Source of the DNA: RHLJ01 sp963974345
Lineage (GTDB): Bacteria; Bacteroidota; Rhodothermia; Balneolales; Balneolaceae
DNA length: 64,000 nt
Direction: 5' to 3'
Assembly (NCBI GenBank): GCA_963974345.1
Contig: CAXBBW010000009.1
Span: forward strand, 104,285 to 168,284
This document shows positions 28,401 through 36,628 of the stretch, piece by piece. Within the stretch, counting starts at the first letter, position 1; the number at the start of each line of letters is the position of its first letter. Below the pieces are notes generated by a model that saw only the letters and a program-made list of their open reading frames with translations, made no database searches and was not told the origin of the DNA. A program made the translations under genes and the position numbers.

Positions 28401-29610
28401 TGAAGGGGAAACACCCGAGGGAAGTATAGAGTGGTTGGTAGTAGGTGAAGAGGGTGGTGTTTTATTGTCTAATCAAAAGGAAACATCAATAACTCTTGAA
28501 GCAATCTCTGAAGGTACTTATCAGGTACAAGTATCAGTTAACCTTGATGGGACTATATTAAATCGCTCATTAACGGTAGATATAACAAACACGCCGTTAG
28601 AATCTATTTCGGTGGGGATTCCTTCAAAAAAAGTGTCTAACACATCAGAAATACTATTTAGTTATTCTGCTGTAGATACTTCAGGAGGTAGTGTAGTTTT
28701 AGGAGAAGCACTTTCTTGGTCGGTAATTCCTCCAACTTCTGGAACAATTGATGAACGAGGAGTATTCGAAGCTTTAAATTCATCCACAATAGGTTCATTT
28801 AAAATTGTAGTAAGTGACGCTGTTTCAAAGATTAGAGGTGTTTCTGAAGTTGTAGAACTAGTAGCTCGCATTGAGCCTGATGAAGCATATTCTTTTACTG
28901 ATGGTAATGGTCTTCAGTTTTTAGTATCAGAAGGGTCTGTTGATATTCCTTCTCAACTTTCATTGGGTGAAACTACTCCACCAAGTACAAAAAAGTTTGT
29001 TTTTGGTCAAGGAACAGACGTTAGCTACACAGTTTCAGATAAGATTTATGTACTTACCTTTAACGGTAGCGATTTAAAAAAGGCTGCGGAATTGATTTTA
29101 CCAGAAGATTCTTCATTAGCTTTAAATGAAGGTTCTAAAAAAATTGGTCGCTTTAATTATACTACGCTTCAATGGGAAATATTAAGCAATACAACTAAAA
29201 CTGTAAGCCAAAGAGCACCTGATGCAGTTATCATTGAGAAGCTTGGTCAATTTGCAATATTGGCAGAAAATGAACCACTAGGTATTAAATATGGTGCTGT
29301 TTTACCAAGTCCATTTTCTCCTGATATAGCCCCAGTTAAAATTGGTTATTGGCTGAATACTGCATTTCCTCCTGCGAAAGTAAATATACACATCTATAAT
29401 ATTAGAGGAGAGTTAGTTCGAACAATTTTAGAAGACGATCTTCAGCAACCAGGAAGATATGGTTCATCATCAAGTACTAAAGAAATAACGTGGGATGGTT
29501 TAACTGATAATGGTAAAATGGCTCGAAATGGTAGATATGTAATCCAAATCAAGGCAAAAGATCAACAAGATGAAGTTGTGAAATTGCTACAAGTGGTTTT
29601 AATCAAGTAG
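22462..29610 (+). CDS. Giant surface protein with ~17 carboxypeptidase-regulatory-like repeats and FlgD-like C-terminal domain
   Basis: About 2,382 residues from the chosen ATG at 22462; the frame also opens at 22411, but 22462 has an AAGAAGG SD and begins a normal signal peptide (ending NVSGQ). Numbering from 22462: two Fn3-like domains (about 150-375), then some 17 consecutive ~85-residue beta-sandwich repeats (about 376-1846) of the type ITGxVxDxNGxxxxxAxV, GxYxFxxLxxGxYxIxxxKxGY. After that come Ig-like domains and a FlgD-like C-terminal domain (LPSPFSPD, then ARNGRYVIQIKA) comparable to T9SS sorting tails. Such proteins form long extracellular rods. It is the first gene of a four-gene block with PorV-like and barrel proteins, suggesting dedicated export and anchoring. 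Adhesin function is inferred. Confidence 0.82.
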   Translation: MKNIFIRWGLWGLLFFVLSVNVSGQTFILKPAALANKDGDFETKLFLKKDQVFRVSWTSLDGTDLNLTGKDAKLIIGRSSNNYNVLEVNTTSTKGDFIPSSIGLGAGRYYARVTNSNGRTTTDIQDDQQTNPSSIIYSNEILLLIEATEAPAIISPRGKTSNPTPTFQWTSVSGVPSYWIIVSSSPFDIVEDKDGNISIEGATIVWQYITKNNTAEYGAVNKESPFKDEAPPLNANQEYSFTILNVYEDNNPVYTSPVFGGIVPFIFSDPNALPKTTLNEPINDEVFFSEKTITFSWKKIPESSNYTINLLQVVKQQGVDVTIPIWKSTTTNNSIDYPAIENLKNGRFKWNVVTNNSTGGGTTSNSNLFTYKVETGEFNARIQSSTDNSSLVGVELTATAISGGVTPSVAYAIQNESYSDSLVAGIYEFKAVKTGFENVSTQIRIRDARRSNFTLKMNPLPSSIQGSVKDNNGSNVANATVNITNLSSGEIKNAISDVNGGFSASLKKGSYSIQVSKTGYISSTTRSITLGLNVQKEETNPFIIKNDQATITGVINNEDGLPVQQANVTIKNGSKTFETKTNGSGLYQFIVSSGKWTLSIQKIGFVKPKDKIITLSTGDVLQNQNFILTGNANQVTGFIRERITNNNGLIGVAPFEGITVEAIPNVGSVITTVSEKNGQYTLSLKSGSYTIKAKRQNYTSNQDRELVIGIAIGETISNMDFELIPNPSSISGTVTLSNGNGVADVQVTVPNVGTTTTTNSGYYKISVPSGSHNVLVSKSGLVSPDPKSITVKTGQSLNGLNFIMIPNAGSISGQVSSGGEALLNTSLTAINTSNGKKVQIVNNLDGTFSFNLQSGNWYIKAVKAGFLMDSTSIITIGPGQKLVDQNFSLIKNLTTVRGTITDGINPLKNASILVTNIFGEAFNQTTISQVNGTYAFSIPAGASYQIRTSKDGYKTLLQTTDQLVPEQTVIRNFTLTANPSSVAGKVFVSTKSVLSNAKVVAINNNGVRVDSTTTRTDGSYLLGLSPGSYTLSITKAGYTTSIKSTSLSIGQNLTGIDFTVNENFAVFSGKITDSEGNILDQVFINISREGGGGASAVTDQEGAFTLSGLTEGRYSVQITKAGFIDRRLSRVVMDGDFVILDQVLTPKNGVIEGQILDENGAFISSATVIAVNENGEEYTAVTNTSGAYSFNSLELGEYTINASKTGYTSNNTVSAELTEGNLIRTSINLSDLIPNNVVISGIVTNSSSSSFIKDAQVSITGSGGSGFALSNSEGAFSVSNLSAGTYSVKSSKDGFKTSSSEITVVSGGTSGIINFFLVPNNGKITGVIRDVNNEPLPFKVTVNAVSETKSLITQADLTGKFTFEGIETGLDYKISTDIYRDGYENVETLIEVPPGSSTTILEDDLKVITKKSSISGNTEIGEVTLSLLNANNNEVIDLTSSDLDGNFSFNFLGQGSYKVIPKKFGYLFTPTVSNTIDLDSETSSSVSFAAQANIATLEVIVNNSSGSRVPNVEVTIISADTTIILSEKTNSTGIAKFRNIKATNYLVRPAKQGFSINPESINVTLNSRDSVSSTFIITANSSALTGNVKSVVGGNTSNLNATTITAILDTTGQSFETVTNNSGVYSFNGLPGGTYSVIASKSGFISDTISVMVNIGDSIVAEEIILNKSSVDLRGTVRLKGIGVEGVQVTALSANTLNTTTNTSGSFRFASLPVKTGVSDTTVYQIKVTEGIFSKSYLVSITPNQVGSRINLPVTNLPSGKIELLVTDGVEPIPGAKITFGISGGESSSDITGNDGLFESSENLRKALYTVSASKEGLLYPQNTIRVELPTDTTVLTRAVYLPYTQLEVEEILADQETQVDVVNQVGYDNSSASGILFYKRESESIFTQTPMSRIGDTLRANIPAFGSVEEITFYTSIDDENRNNNYLSLESDIIPLASGILSDIRVTPTISGQKLRAGDSYKLDLFVRDGINKSLRERFEGETPEGSIEWLVVGEEGGVLLSNQKETSITLEAISEGTYQVQVSVNLDGTILNRSLTVDITNTPLESISVGIPSKKVSNTSEILFSYSAVDTSGGSVVLGEALSWSVIPPTSGTIDERGVFEALNSSTIGSFKIVVSDAVSKIRGVSEVVELVARIEPDEAYSFTDGNGLQFLVSEGSVDIPSQLSLGETTPPSTKKFVFGQGTDVSYTVSDKIYVLTFNGSDLKKAAELILPEDSSLALNEGSKKIGRFNYTTLQWEILSNTTKTVSQRAPDAVIIEKLGQFAILAENEPLGIKYGAVLPSPFSPDIAPVKIGYWLNTAFPPAKVNIHIYNIRGELVRTILEDDLQQPGRYGSSSSTKEITWDGLTDNGKMARNGRYVIQIKAKDQQDEVVKLLQVVLIK

Positions 29611-29616
29611 GGTCAT

Positions 29617-30600
29617 ATGAAAACAAGAAATTCACTCTTATTTTTATTCTTCATGTTGATATTAACATATCAGCTAAAAGCTCAAGAACTATCAAATATA
29701 CCCGGGTCTTTTGTGGATATAGGATTCGGAACACGACCTGTAGGAATGGGGTTTGCATTTGTTGGACTTGCTGATGATGAAAACAGTACCTATTGGAATC
29801 CTGCAGGTTTAGCACAAGTAAATGAATATAAAGCTGGATTTTCACAAATCGACCAACTTGGATTGGTGACTTATAATTATGGAACTCTTCTAATCCCTAT
29901 TCCAATTTCAGGCCATTCTGTAGGGATTTCGGTTATATCATCAGGTGATGAAGCTATGCAAGAGCTTTCTGTACATGCTGGTTATGGTTTTAAATTTAAT
30001 ATTGTAAGCCTTGGGATAGGTATCAAGTATCGAAATGTAAGTTTTGGAAATAACACATTGAATCCTAATAACTATCAAGTTTTTGATGCCGCTGAAATTT
30101 CACGAGGTTTAAACCAGCAAGTATATGGAGATGCAAACGGTTATGGAGTAGATATTGGTTTAATGGTGTACCCATCTGAAAAAACTCAGTTTGGAGTTAT
30201 GGTAAGAGACTTGATAGCTCCATTAAATTGGAATAGCGGGGCTCGGGGAGCAGAATATAATGCAAGAGGATCTTATGAAGAGGGTCTTCCAATGGAGATT
30301 ATTTTTGGATCTTCTTTTAAGGTAAATGACAATGTACTTTTGGTTAGTGATTTTCAACCTGCAATGACTGATGAACGTACCAATTGGGTAAGGGTTGGAA
30401 TCGAAGGAAGGTTAATGAAAATATTAATGTTAAGAGCGGGAACGGAACAAGGAGTAAACGATCTGGATGATGATAAAATAACCCTAGGAACCGGATTAGA
30501 TATTAGTCTTGGTGGTAAACTAAGAATACAATCGGATTTTGCTTATGTGATTGATCCAATACAGAGTTCACAGCGAATTAGCTTTTCAATTAGCTTTTAA
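29617..30600 (+). CDS. PorV/PorQ-family outer-membrane protein
   Basis: A 327-residue protein with a signal peptide (to about residue 22, QLKAQ) and the diagnostic opening RPVGMGFAFVGLADDENSTYWNPAGLA of the PorV/PorQ (UPF0164) family, followed by amphipathic beta-strands ending RISFSISF. PorV is the T9SS shuttle that carries cargo sorting domains to the attachment complex; PorQ is a related barrel. It starts 6 bases after the giant surface-protein gene, so it probably handles that cargo. Which of the two roles it plays cannot be decided here. Confidence 0.85.
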   Translation: MKTRNSLLFLFFMLILTYQLKAQELSNIPGSFVDIGFGTRPVGMGFAFVGLADDENSTYWNPAGLAQVNEYKAGFSQIDQLGLVTYNYGTLLIPIPISGHSVGISVISSGDEAMQELSVHAGYGFKFNIVSLGIGIKYRNVSFGNNTLNPNNYQVFDAAEISRGLNQQVYGDANGYGVDIGLMVYPSEKTQFGVMVRDLIAPLNWNSGARGAEYNARGSYEEGLPMEIIFGSSFKVNDNVLLVSDFQPAMTDERTNWVRVGIEGRLMKILMLRAGTEQGVNDLDDDKITLGTGLDISLGGKLRIQSDFAYVIDPIQSSQRISFSISF

Positions 30601-30605
30601 GGAAT

Positions 30606-32279
30606 ATGAAAATGGATAAAAAGTTTTTTTATATACTCATCACCTTATTAGCGGTGAATTGTCAAACTCTGGCTTTTGCACAAGAAGAAGATTCAAATGC
30701 CAACGAGATTCATTTATTCAGAGGCGGGTTTATGGATGTGAAATTTGGAATGAACCTAAATACATTAGGTAGTAGTCTGGGGTCAGGTTCAATGGGGGGA
30801 TTAATAAGTTCAAGGGTCGATAATGGAGCATTAAATATTCATTTGAATCCAGCGCTCTTAGGGTTTATGAGTCAAGGTCAGGTCCTATTTGATAGTAGAG
30901 CTGGCGTTGGGACAGCAATGACTTCTGGTCTGAATTCAAATATAACAAGTACCTTAAACGACGAAATAGCCTCAGCTGTAAATGACGAGTTCTCGAATGA
31001 AGCCAATTGGACTCAGTTTCCTGAAACATATATTACTCCTACGGTGGTTCGGGATTTTGATATTGGTTTTACTGGGAATGTATCTTCAATCGCATTTGCA
31101 GCCCCAATTACAAACAAATTTGTATTAGCAGGTGCATATTCTTCTCCAGCTGCTATCGATTTTGATTTGGGCATAACAGGACTGACAGCAAAGCTAGCAC
31201 AAGAACAAGGTAGCGATGAAGTAGCAATTCGATTTGATGTGCTAATGAATATTTCTTTTCTGACTCAAATGCGGTTTAAAATGAACACGCTTTCACTGGG
31301 AATGGGTGCTAAATTGATTGATAAGAGAAATAAAAAGCTAGCAATAGGTGGAACAATTAACAGATATCAGGTTGATAATACCAGAAGATTACAAGCAGAT
31401 CTTTCGGGTTTGGTTGTAGTAGGAAGTGCAGATGAGCGTTATTTTAATAATCCTAATGACCCAAATCTGAATACTGATGCAGGTGAGTCGAATGCTTTTT
31501 TTATGAATGCAGATGGAAAATTCCAAGCAACTGAATATGGAATGAAAATGGGTGTTTACTACCAACTCAACAATCATCTACGATTATCGGTTGTGTACGA
31601 CTATGTGCCAACATTTAACTTAGTAAGTGAAAATAATTCGGCTAGTGCTTATCTCCCAATATTTTTAGTTGGTACAGGAGAGGATATCCTTGCAGGAAAT
31701 ATCGAAGTAGCACTTGACAGTTTACGGGCTAATAAACCAAACTTAACCACAGAAAGGGACCTTTCCTCTTTAGTAAAAAACAGTAGATTGAATTTGCCAT
31801 CATCTTTCACAATTGGATTAGACCTACCCATTAGAAAACATACGTTGGTTTTAAATTTTAGCAAATACTATGGTGAGCTTTCCATCGAGAATGGAGATCA
31901 AGTAATTGGCAAAGACTTAAATGCGGGAATAGGATTAGGATTAGATTTTAGGATGAGAGATCGTTTTGAAAGCCTTATCCAAATTGCAAGCTTTCCAATC
32001 AGGCTTCTTTTTCTAGACATAGATGGTCTATTATTTCAAACTTTTGGTGGAATTACAGGGTATAAAAATTCACACTATAGAATAGGTGGAAATGTACTTC
32101 TAGGTGAAGGTATTGTTACTAGTGATAATGAAAAGCTAAGATCTACATTAGGAGGACCTCTTCCTCAAACTTTTTCGATGGGGCGACAATATACTATTTT
32201 TGAAAATGTAGATGTTGGGGTAACCGTACTTGCTCTACCTGATTTACTATTAAAATATTCCATAGGAATAAGATTTTAG
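30606..32279 (+). CDS. Outer-membrane beta-barrel protein (PorV/FadL-like)
   Basis: A 557-residue exported protein; signal peptide to about residue 25 (TLAFAQ). Glycine-rich RGGFMDVKFGMNLN and DNGALNIHLNPALLGF resemble the lipid-exposed hatch and NPA motif of PorV/FadL-like barrels, and the chain ends with the aromatic YSIGIRF terminus needed for BAM recognition. It begins 5 bases after the PorV-like gene. I cannot name the family with confidence. Its place in the operon suggests a second export or anchoring barrel for the giant protein. Confidence 0.65.
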   Translation: MKMDKKFFYILITLLAVNCQTLAFAQEEDSNANEIHLFRGGFMDVKFGMNLNTLGSSLGSGSMGGLISSRVDNGALNIHLNPALLGFMSQGQVLFDSRAGVGTAMTSGLNSNITSTLNDEIASAVNDEFSNEANWTQFPETYITPTVVRDFDIGFTGNVSSIAFAAPITNKFVLAGAYSSPAAIDFDLGITGLTAKLAQEQGSDEVAIRFDVLMNISFLTQMRFKMNTLSLGMGAKLIDKRNKKLAIGGTINRYQVDNTRRLQADLSGLVVVGSADERYFNNPNDPNLNTDAGESNAFFMNADGKFQATEYGMKMGVYYQLNNHLRLSVVYDYVPTFNLVSENNSASAYLPIFLVGTGEDILAGNIEVALDSLRANKPNLTTERDLSSLVKNSRLNLPSSFTIGLDLPIRKHTLVLNFSKYYGELSIENGDQVIGKDLNAGIGLGLDFRMRDRFESLIQIASFPIRLLFLDIDGLLFQTFGGITGYKNSHYRIGGNVLLGEGIVTSDNEKLRSTLGGPLPQTFSMGRQYTIFENVDVGVTVLALPDLLLKYSIGIRF

Positions 32280-32368
32280 CAACTACTTCTTATACCAAAT
32301 AATGTTCTTTTCTGCTTTTAATACTATATTAAAGAATACGATTTAGTTCATTAAAAATTTATCAGGAG

Positions 32369-33793
32369 ATGATTAAATATTTTGTAAAGCATTTTTTGCT
32401 CGCAATTGTCTTAGTTGGGTTGTTTCCTATCCAAGTACAAGCTCAATATCTTTATTCAAATCCAGAGTTTGCTTCTACGTATGATTGGACAGTAAACCAT
32501 CGGCTTCAAATCTTGGATAAGTCACATGCGGATGGAGATTTTTCGTATGATCGAGGCTTTTCTAGAGTGCTAGCGCCAAAGGTTAAGCGTGAATATGAGC
32601 TTGACATGATGGAACAGGAGTTTTCCTTTGGAGATCAGTTTGAGTGGTATGATGGAGGTAGAAATGGATTCAGGAGTAGGTTTGCGAGTTATTCAAAAAC
32701 AACATGGGCCGTCTATTCTGAACTTCATGCAACTTCATCTTTAACGGGAAAATCAAGAATAAATTTACATACTTACCTACAACAACATGCAAGAGCAAAT
32801 AGGGCATTGTTCGAATTGCAATACCAATTGGATATCAAAAAAAACCAAAAAATTTCAATACAAAACACACTTTCAGAGTTTAAAAAAGACATAGATTTTA
32901 CTGTTTCTTATGAATTTAATAAAACTAAAGTTGGAAATTTTCAGCTTGATATTACCTACCAAGATTATTTGAATAATATAGTAAATGGGGCAGGAAATGA
33001 CTCAAATCCACTAAATCCACAATCTCGTCAAATACAGAAAGAGTATAATACCACGAATTTTCTTTTTTCAGGAAGATGGTATTCTAATAAAACAAAATGG
33101 TATCACTGGGATATATCGTATATCTATCAACCAAAAGTAAAATCAAATATAATAGACAAGACTGTTCTAGACTTTGGATATAAAGAAACAGAAAATCTGT
33201 ATTTAATGAATGGAGCAATAAGTGCAAGAGTTAAAACATTTATTGTAGGGGTATATGGCTATAAAGATTTCAATGCCTTACGGAGATACAACAATGATGA
33301 GAGTGTAACTACAGGTTATAAGGCTAAACAGTCATCTCTAAAAGGAGGTGGATTTTTATACGGTCGAATATGGAGATTAGAACCTAAACTTAGGATTTCC
33401 AGAGAAAGATATACAGACGTACAAGCTGGAAACAATTTCGAAAATTCCATCATTAATAAAGAATTTAACTATGGTGAATATAGATGGTTAACAGATATTG
33501 GTTTAGGTTTAATATTTAGTAAGAAAGTAAAACTGACAGTTAGATATATGAAGCAAAAAAGAGATATAGATTCTCATAAAACTTCAGACTATCTAACAAG
33601 AAATTGGACTAGAGAATGGTTTTTTGTAAGAACTAAAGATCATCGTATGGCATTTCATCTTACAATTAATACCCACAAAAAATTAAAATTTGAATTATTT
33701 GGAGCATATGATATTGACGGAGATTCAAGTAGAACAAATCCAAGGGTTCAAAGATTTGACAAAGGTGGAGGAAAACTGATTGTATTATTATAA
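32369..33793 (+). CDS. Predicted outer-membrane beta-barrel protein, unknown family
   Basis: A 474-residue protein with signal peptide (to about residue 25, IQVQAQ) and alternating hydrophobic/polar strands rich in Tyr, Trp and Arg (WYHWDISYIYQ, FLYGRIWRLEPKLRIS). Strand density suggests 16 or more strands. The C-terminus KLIVLL is less typical of BAM substrates. It follows the barrel gene by 89 bases and is a probable fourth member of the giant-protein operon. ATG is preceded by CAGGAG, a good SD. No family recognised. Confidence 0.6.
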   Translation: MIKYFVKHFLLAIVLVGLFPIQVQAQYLYSNPEFASTYDWTVNHRLQILDKSHADGDFSYDRGFSRVLAPKVKREYELDMMEQEFSFGDQFEWYDGGRNGFRSRFASYSKTTWAVYSELHATSSLTGKSRINLHTYLQQHARANRALFELQYQLDIKKNQKISIQNTLSEFKKDIDFTVSYEFNKTKVGNFQLDITYQDYLNNIVNGAGNDSNPLNPQSRQIQKEYNTTNFLFSGRWYSNKTKWYHWDISYIYQPKVKSNIIDKTVLDFGYKETENLYLMNGAISARVKTFIVGVYGYKDFNALRRYNNDESVTTGYKAKQSSLKGGGFLYGRIWRLEPKLRISRERYTDVQAGNNFENSIINKEFNYGEYRWLTDIGLGLIFSKKVKLTVRYMKQKRDIDSHKTSDYLTRNWTREWFFVRTKDHRMAFHLTINTHKKLKFELFGAYDIDGDSSRTNPRVQRFDKGGGKLIVLL

Positions 33794-33855
33794 ATATTCG
33801 GAAAAGGCATTTGGGAAAGAATATTAGTGACTATGCCTTCTAGAGATTAAACAGA

Positions 33856-34629
33856 CTATTTATTTGGATTATTAGATAACGAAACTTTTGCTTTTTCGGC
33901 AATAGCTTTTACAGGTTTAGTTTTATAGAGTAAATACAGTAAAAACTTAAATAACCATTCAATTGGTTTAGGAAATTTTCGGTCAACATCTATAAATAAT
34001 ACTACTCTAATATCATCAGTATAATTAGCAGCATCATGTAGATAGTTATCATTAAAAATTATTCCTTCTCCATTTTTCCAGTAGTATTTTTCACCCTTTT
34101 CAATACTATTCTTATCGTATTTTTTATTATCAATTGGATCATCATTTATTCTAATCCAACATTGTTTTTCTTTGTTATTATTAGGAATAATTACACCTAG
34201 GTGATAGCGAAGAAAACCTTGAAAGTACCCCCTATGTGGCTTTATATATTGTTGAGGGTCGAGAATGGAGAAAAAAGCTTGTTTAATATTGGGGATTTGT
34301 TTTAGTAAGCGTGCTGTTTTAGGGCACAATTCACAGTTTTCTTCAACAAAACTACCAGAGAGAAACATGAAAGATTTCCATTTAATAGCATGTATACCAC
34401 CTTTAGATTGTTCTCCAGCAAAACCATCTACATCTTTTAACTCCTCTTTGTAGTTGAGTAAAGCCATGCATTCTTTTTGGACTATTTCATAGTTATCCTC
34501 TAGTTCCTTGAAATAGGGATAATCTTTTTCATAATCGTGAAGAAATGCAGGAGTTCTTTTGATCCACTCTTTTTCTTCAAGTTTTACAATAAAGTCATTA
34601 ATAAATTTTAGGGGTTCTTTTTTTGACAT
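33856..34629 (-). CDS. Aspartyl/asparaginyl beta-hydroxylase-like 2-oxoglutarate oxygenase
   Basis: A 257-residue protein with the AspH-family facial motif: H132-R-G (HxG) in KPHRGYFQGFLRYH and a second iron-binding histidine H198 in YLHDAANYTDDIRVVLFIDV. As in AspH, no carboxylate ligand is apparent. The arginine in DIRVVLF would bind 2-oxoglutarate. The last 40 residues are hydrophobic-basic and may associate with the membrane. It lies 37 bases after the Wzi-like gene on the same strand. Bacterial homologues hydroxylate peptides or lipid chains; the substrate here is unknown and a lipid or envelope target is only suggested by context. Confidence 0.8.
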   Translation of the reverse strand: MSKKEPLKFINDFIVKLEEKEWIKRTPAFLHDYEKDYPYFKELEDNYEIVQKECMALLNYKEELKDVDGFAGEQSKGGIHAIKWKSFMFLSGSFVEENCELCPKTARLLKQIPNIKQAFFSILDPQQYIKPHRGYFQGFLRYHLGVIIPNNNKEKQCWIRINDDPIDNKKYDKNSIEKGEKYYWKNGEGIIFNDNYLHDAANYTDDIRVVLFIDVDRKFPKPIEWLFKFLLYLLYKTKPVKAIAEKAKVSLSNNPNK

Positions 34630-34666
34630 TTAGATGAAATGAGTATTGTATAAATTGATAATTAAT

Positions 34667-36253
34667 CTATTTCTTAACACGATCAAAAAACTTTTTAAAA
34701 CTTAGTCCAAGTATAAAGTTATTAGAATCATTTCCCTGTATATAGTTCATATTTTTTCGAGAGGTAAGCCCAAAAGAAGTGCTAATTAACCAAGAATCGA
34801 TGGTTCTAGAATACATAGCTTCTAAAAACCACTCATGATCATGATGAAACTGATCATTAAAAGTATCAAAATAATAATCATCATTAAACCTTATTCTCTG
34901 GGCAAATAACTGAAGCTTTCCATTCTTAGTAAATAAATCAAAGTCGAATACATCAGAGCTTGAACCGGGTCCAATTCCTGCTCCAATTACTTGTCCCTTG
35001 TGAGTGTAACCTTGTCGAATATAAGAGTGCTGGTACCAAATATTATGTCTTCTATATAAAAATGCAGCCTTTGAACGATCTAATACGGCACGCTCGTATG
35101 CAAGTTTTATAATTTTATCATCTTTAAGTAGAAGTAGCTTAGAAAAACCTAAAGTATACGCTCTAGAATGTTCTGGTTCTTGCCCTCCTAAGACTCCTCC
35201 AAAATCATTTTTCCCAAATTCCATATAGGCTTCAAAACCTTGCTCTGGAAATGTCCATTCCATTGAAAGTGCTGCAAGCTGATCAAAGTCATCATTTCCT
35301 GTATTAGGATTGTCAGGATTTCTGTCGGCATCATCATACCGGTAAGCCATTACTAATAAATCTATTGCTTCAAACTCATTAAATCGTTTGTACATCATTC
35401 TTCCAAATCCAAGTTTAAGTCCTTTAATAAAACGAGGCTGGAAAGCCAAAAACCCGCCTGCGAGATATCGATAATTATTCTCCTTATCAGCATCAAAATA
35501 ATCCGACTCCTCAAGTGATCCCCAAAGTAATTTGAATTCAAAATCTACAATTGAAGTTTCATAAGGTTTATTAGTACCAATTTCAATATGAGGAAAACCA
35601 GCAGCATTATTACTTCTTAGAATAGGATTATATTTTGCTGGACCCCAAACGGTATTACTTGTTGAAGCACCAAAAGTAAAACCAGAGTAAACCAATCTAA
35701 CTTCAGATTGCGCCCAATCATATTCTGTAAAAGAGCTTTTCCCGAACCTTTGCGGATAATCTATTCTCCCATTCGAAAACTGATAGTTTAAAGGATTTGT
35801 AGATCCTCTTTGCGTGGCTAATTGGTAGTTTTGATTTTGTGAATAATAAATTAAGGGGGCTAAGCTATATTCTAAAATTCCCTTCTTACCTTGAATACCA
35901 AAGTAAACAGAACTATTTAATCCTTTCCCTTTCCAGACTGCTCCATCATTAATCGTTCTTGGATATTCGGAATTATAGTTTAAACCAAATTGAATAGGAA
36001 GGATCGAAAAATAATTTTCTTCTGGATTTCTAAAGTCTAATTCCCAAGGGTTCCATGTTAAACTATCTTTTTTAAACTTACTAAGAATCGCTGGGTGTTC
36101 ATATAAGCGTTGATCAATATCTGGGTTCATCATTTCCAAAACATCGTAATACTCGCCCCCAACTTGATCTGGGTGAATTACCTGAGCCTTTAAATAGCCA
36201 AAACAGAAAAAAATAACTATAAAGAAAAAAATACTGATTTTAGACATTCTCAC
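34667..36253 (-). CDS. Capsule assembly Wzi family outer-membrane protein
   Basis: A 528-residue barrel with signal peptide (to about residue 23, YLKAQ). Wzi-like blocks are seen in order: LEYSLAPLIYYSQNQNYQL, then a WAQSEVRLVYSGFTFGASTSNTVWGPAKYNPILRS stretch and HIEIGTNKPY; the C-terminus LGLSFKKFFDR is aromatic-rich. Wzi in capsulated bacteria binds and anchors surface polysaccharide. Members of this group are common in Bacteroidota. It probably begins an operon with the hydroxylase gene. No capsule polymerase or transport genes are in the window. Confidence 0.75.
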   Translation of the reverse strand: MRMSKISIFFFIVIFFCFGYLKAQVIHPDQVGGEYYDVLEMMNPDIDQRLYEHPAILSKFKKDSLTWNPWELDFRNPEENYFSILPIQFGLNYNSEYPRTINDGAVWKGKGLNSSVYFGIQGKKGILEYSLAPLIYYSQNQNYQLATQRGSTNPLNYQFSNGRIDYPQRFGKSSFTEYDWAQSEVRLVYSGFTFGASTSNTVWGPAKYNPILRSNNAAGFPHIEIGTNKPYETSIVDFEFKLLWGSLEESDYFDADKENNYRYLAGGFLAFQPRFIKGLKLGFGRMMYKRFNEFEAIDLLVMAYRYDDADRNPDNPNTGNDDFDQLAALSMEWTFPEQGFEAYMEFGKNDFGGVLGGQEPEHSRAYTLGFSKLLLLKDDKIIKLAYERAVLDRSKAAFLYRRHNIWYQHSYIRQGYTHKGQVIGAGIGPGSSSDVFDFDLFTKNGKLQLFAQRIRFNDDYYFDTFNDQFHHDHEWFLEAMYSRTIDSWLISTSFGLTSRKNMNYIQGNDSNNFILGLSFKKFFDRVKK

Positions 36254-36347
36254 TTAAATATGGTCTGCATTAAATTGAAATAGAACTAACGTATCCTATG
36301 GTTTCAAATTTTAGATATTTACTAAAAATACCAATAATGTTTAATAG

Positions 36348-36421
36348 TCGGGGCGACAGGATTTGAACCTGCGACCTCTCGGCCCCCAGCCGAGCGCGCT
36401 ACCGAGCTACGCCACGCCCCG
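36348..36421 (-). tRNA. tRNA-Pro (anticodon GGG)
   Basis: Read on the minus strand the 74 bases fold as a cloverleaf: acceptor CGGGGCG with CGCCCCG, D arm with GGTAGCGC, anticodon stem CTCGG/CCGAG with loop CTGGGGG (anticodon GGG at loop positions 3-5), T loop TTCAAAT. The discriminator is A and CCA is not encoded. It decodes CCC/CCU proline codons. It lies alone between Wzi and the cyclase gene. Confidence 0.95.
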
Positions 36422-36628
36422 TTTGTTATAAGCAAAATAAGCTTGTTTAAGACTGGCTGCAATCTCAATATTGAGTTTTTAAAACTAGTATTTACAAATC
36501 AAAAAAATGATTTTTAAAAATGCCTAGCATTAGATTCTAAATAATTAGATTAGCTATTGCAGGTTAAGTAGGTTATCAATTTATTCTATATGCTTTTGAA
36601 ATAACAATAATCAATTAATTTAACTCTT

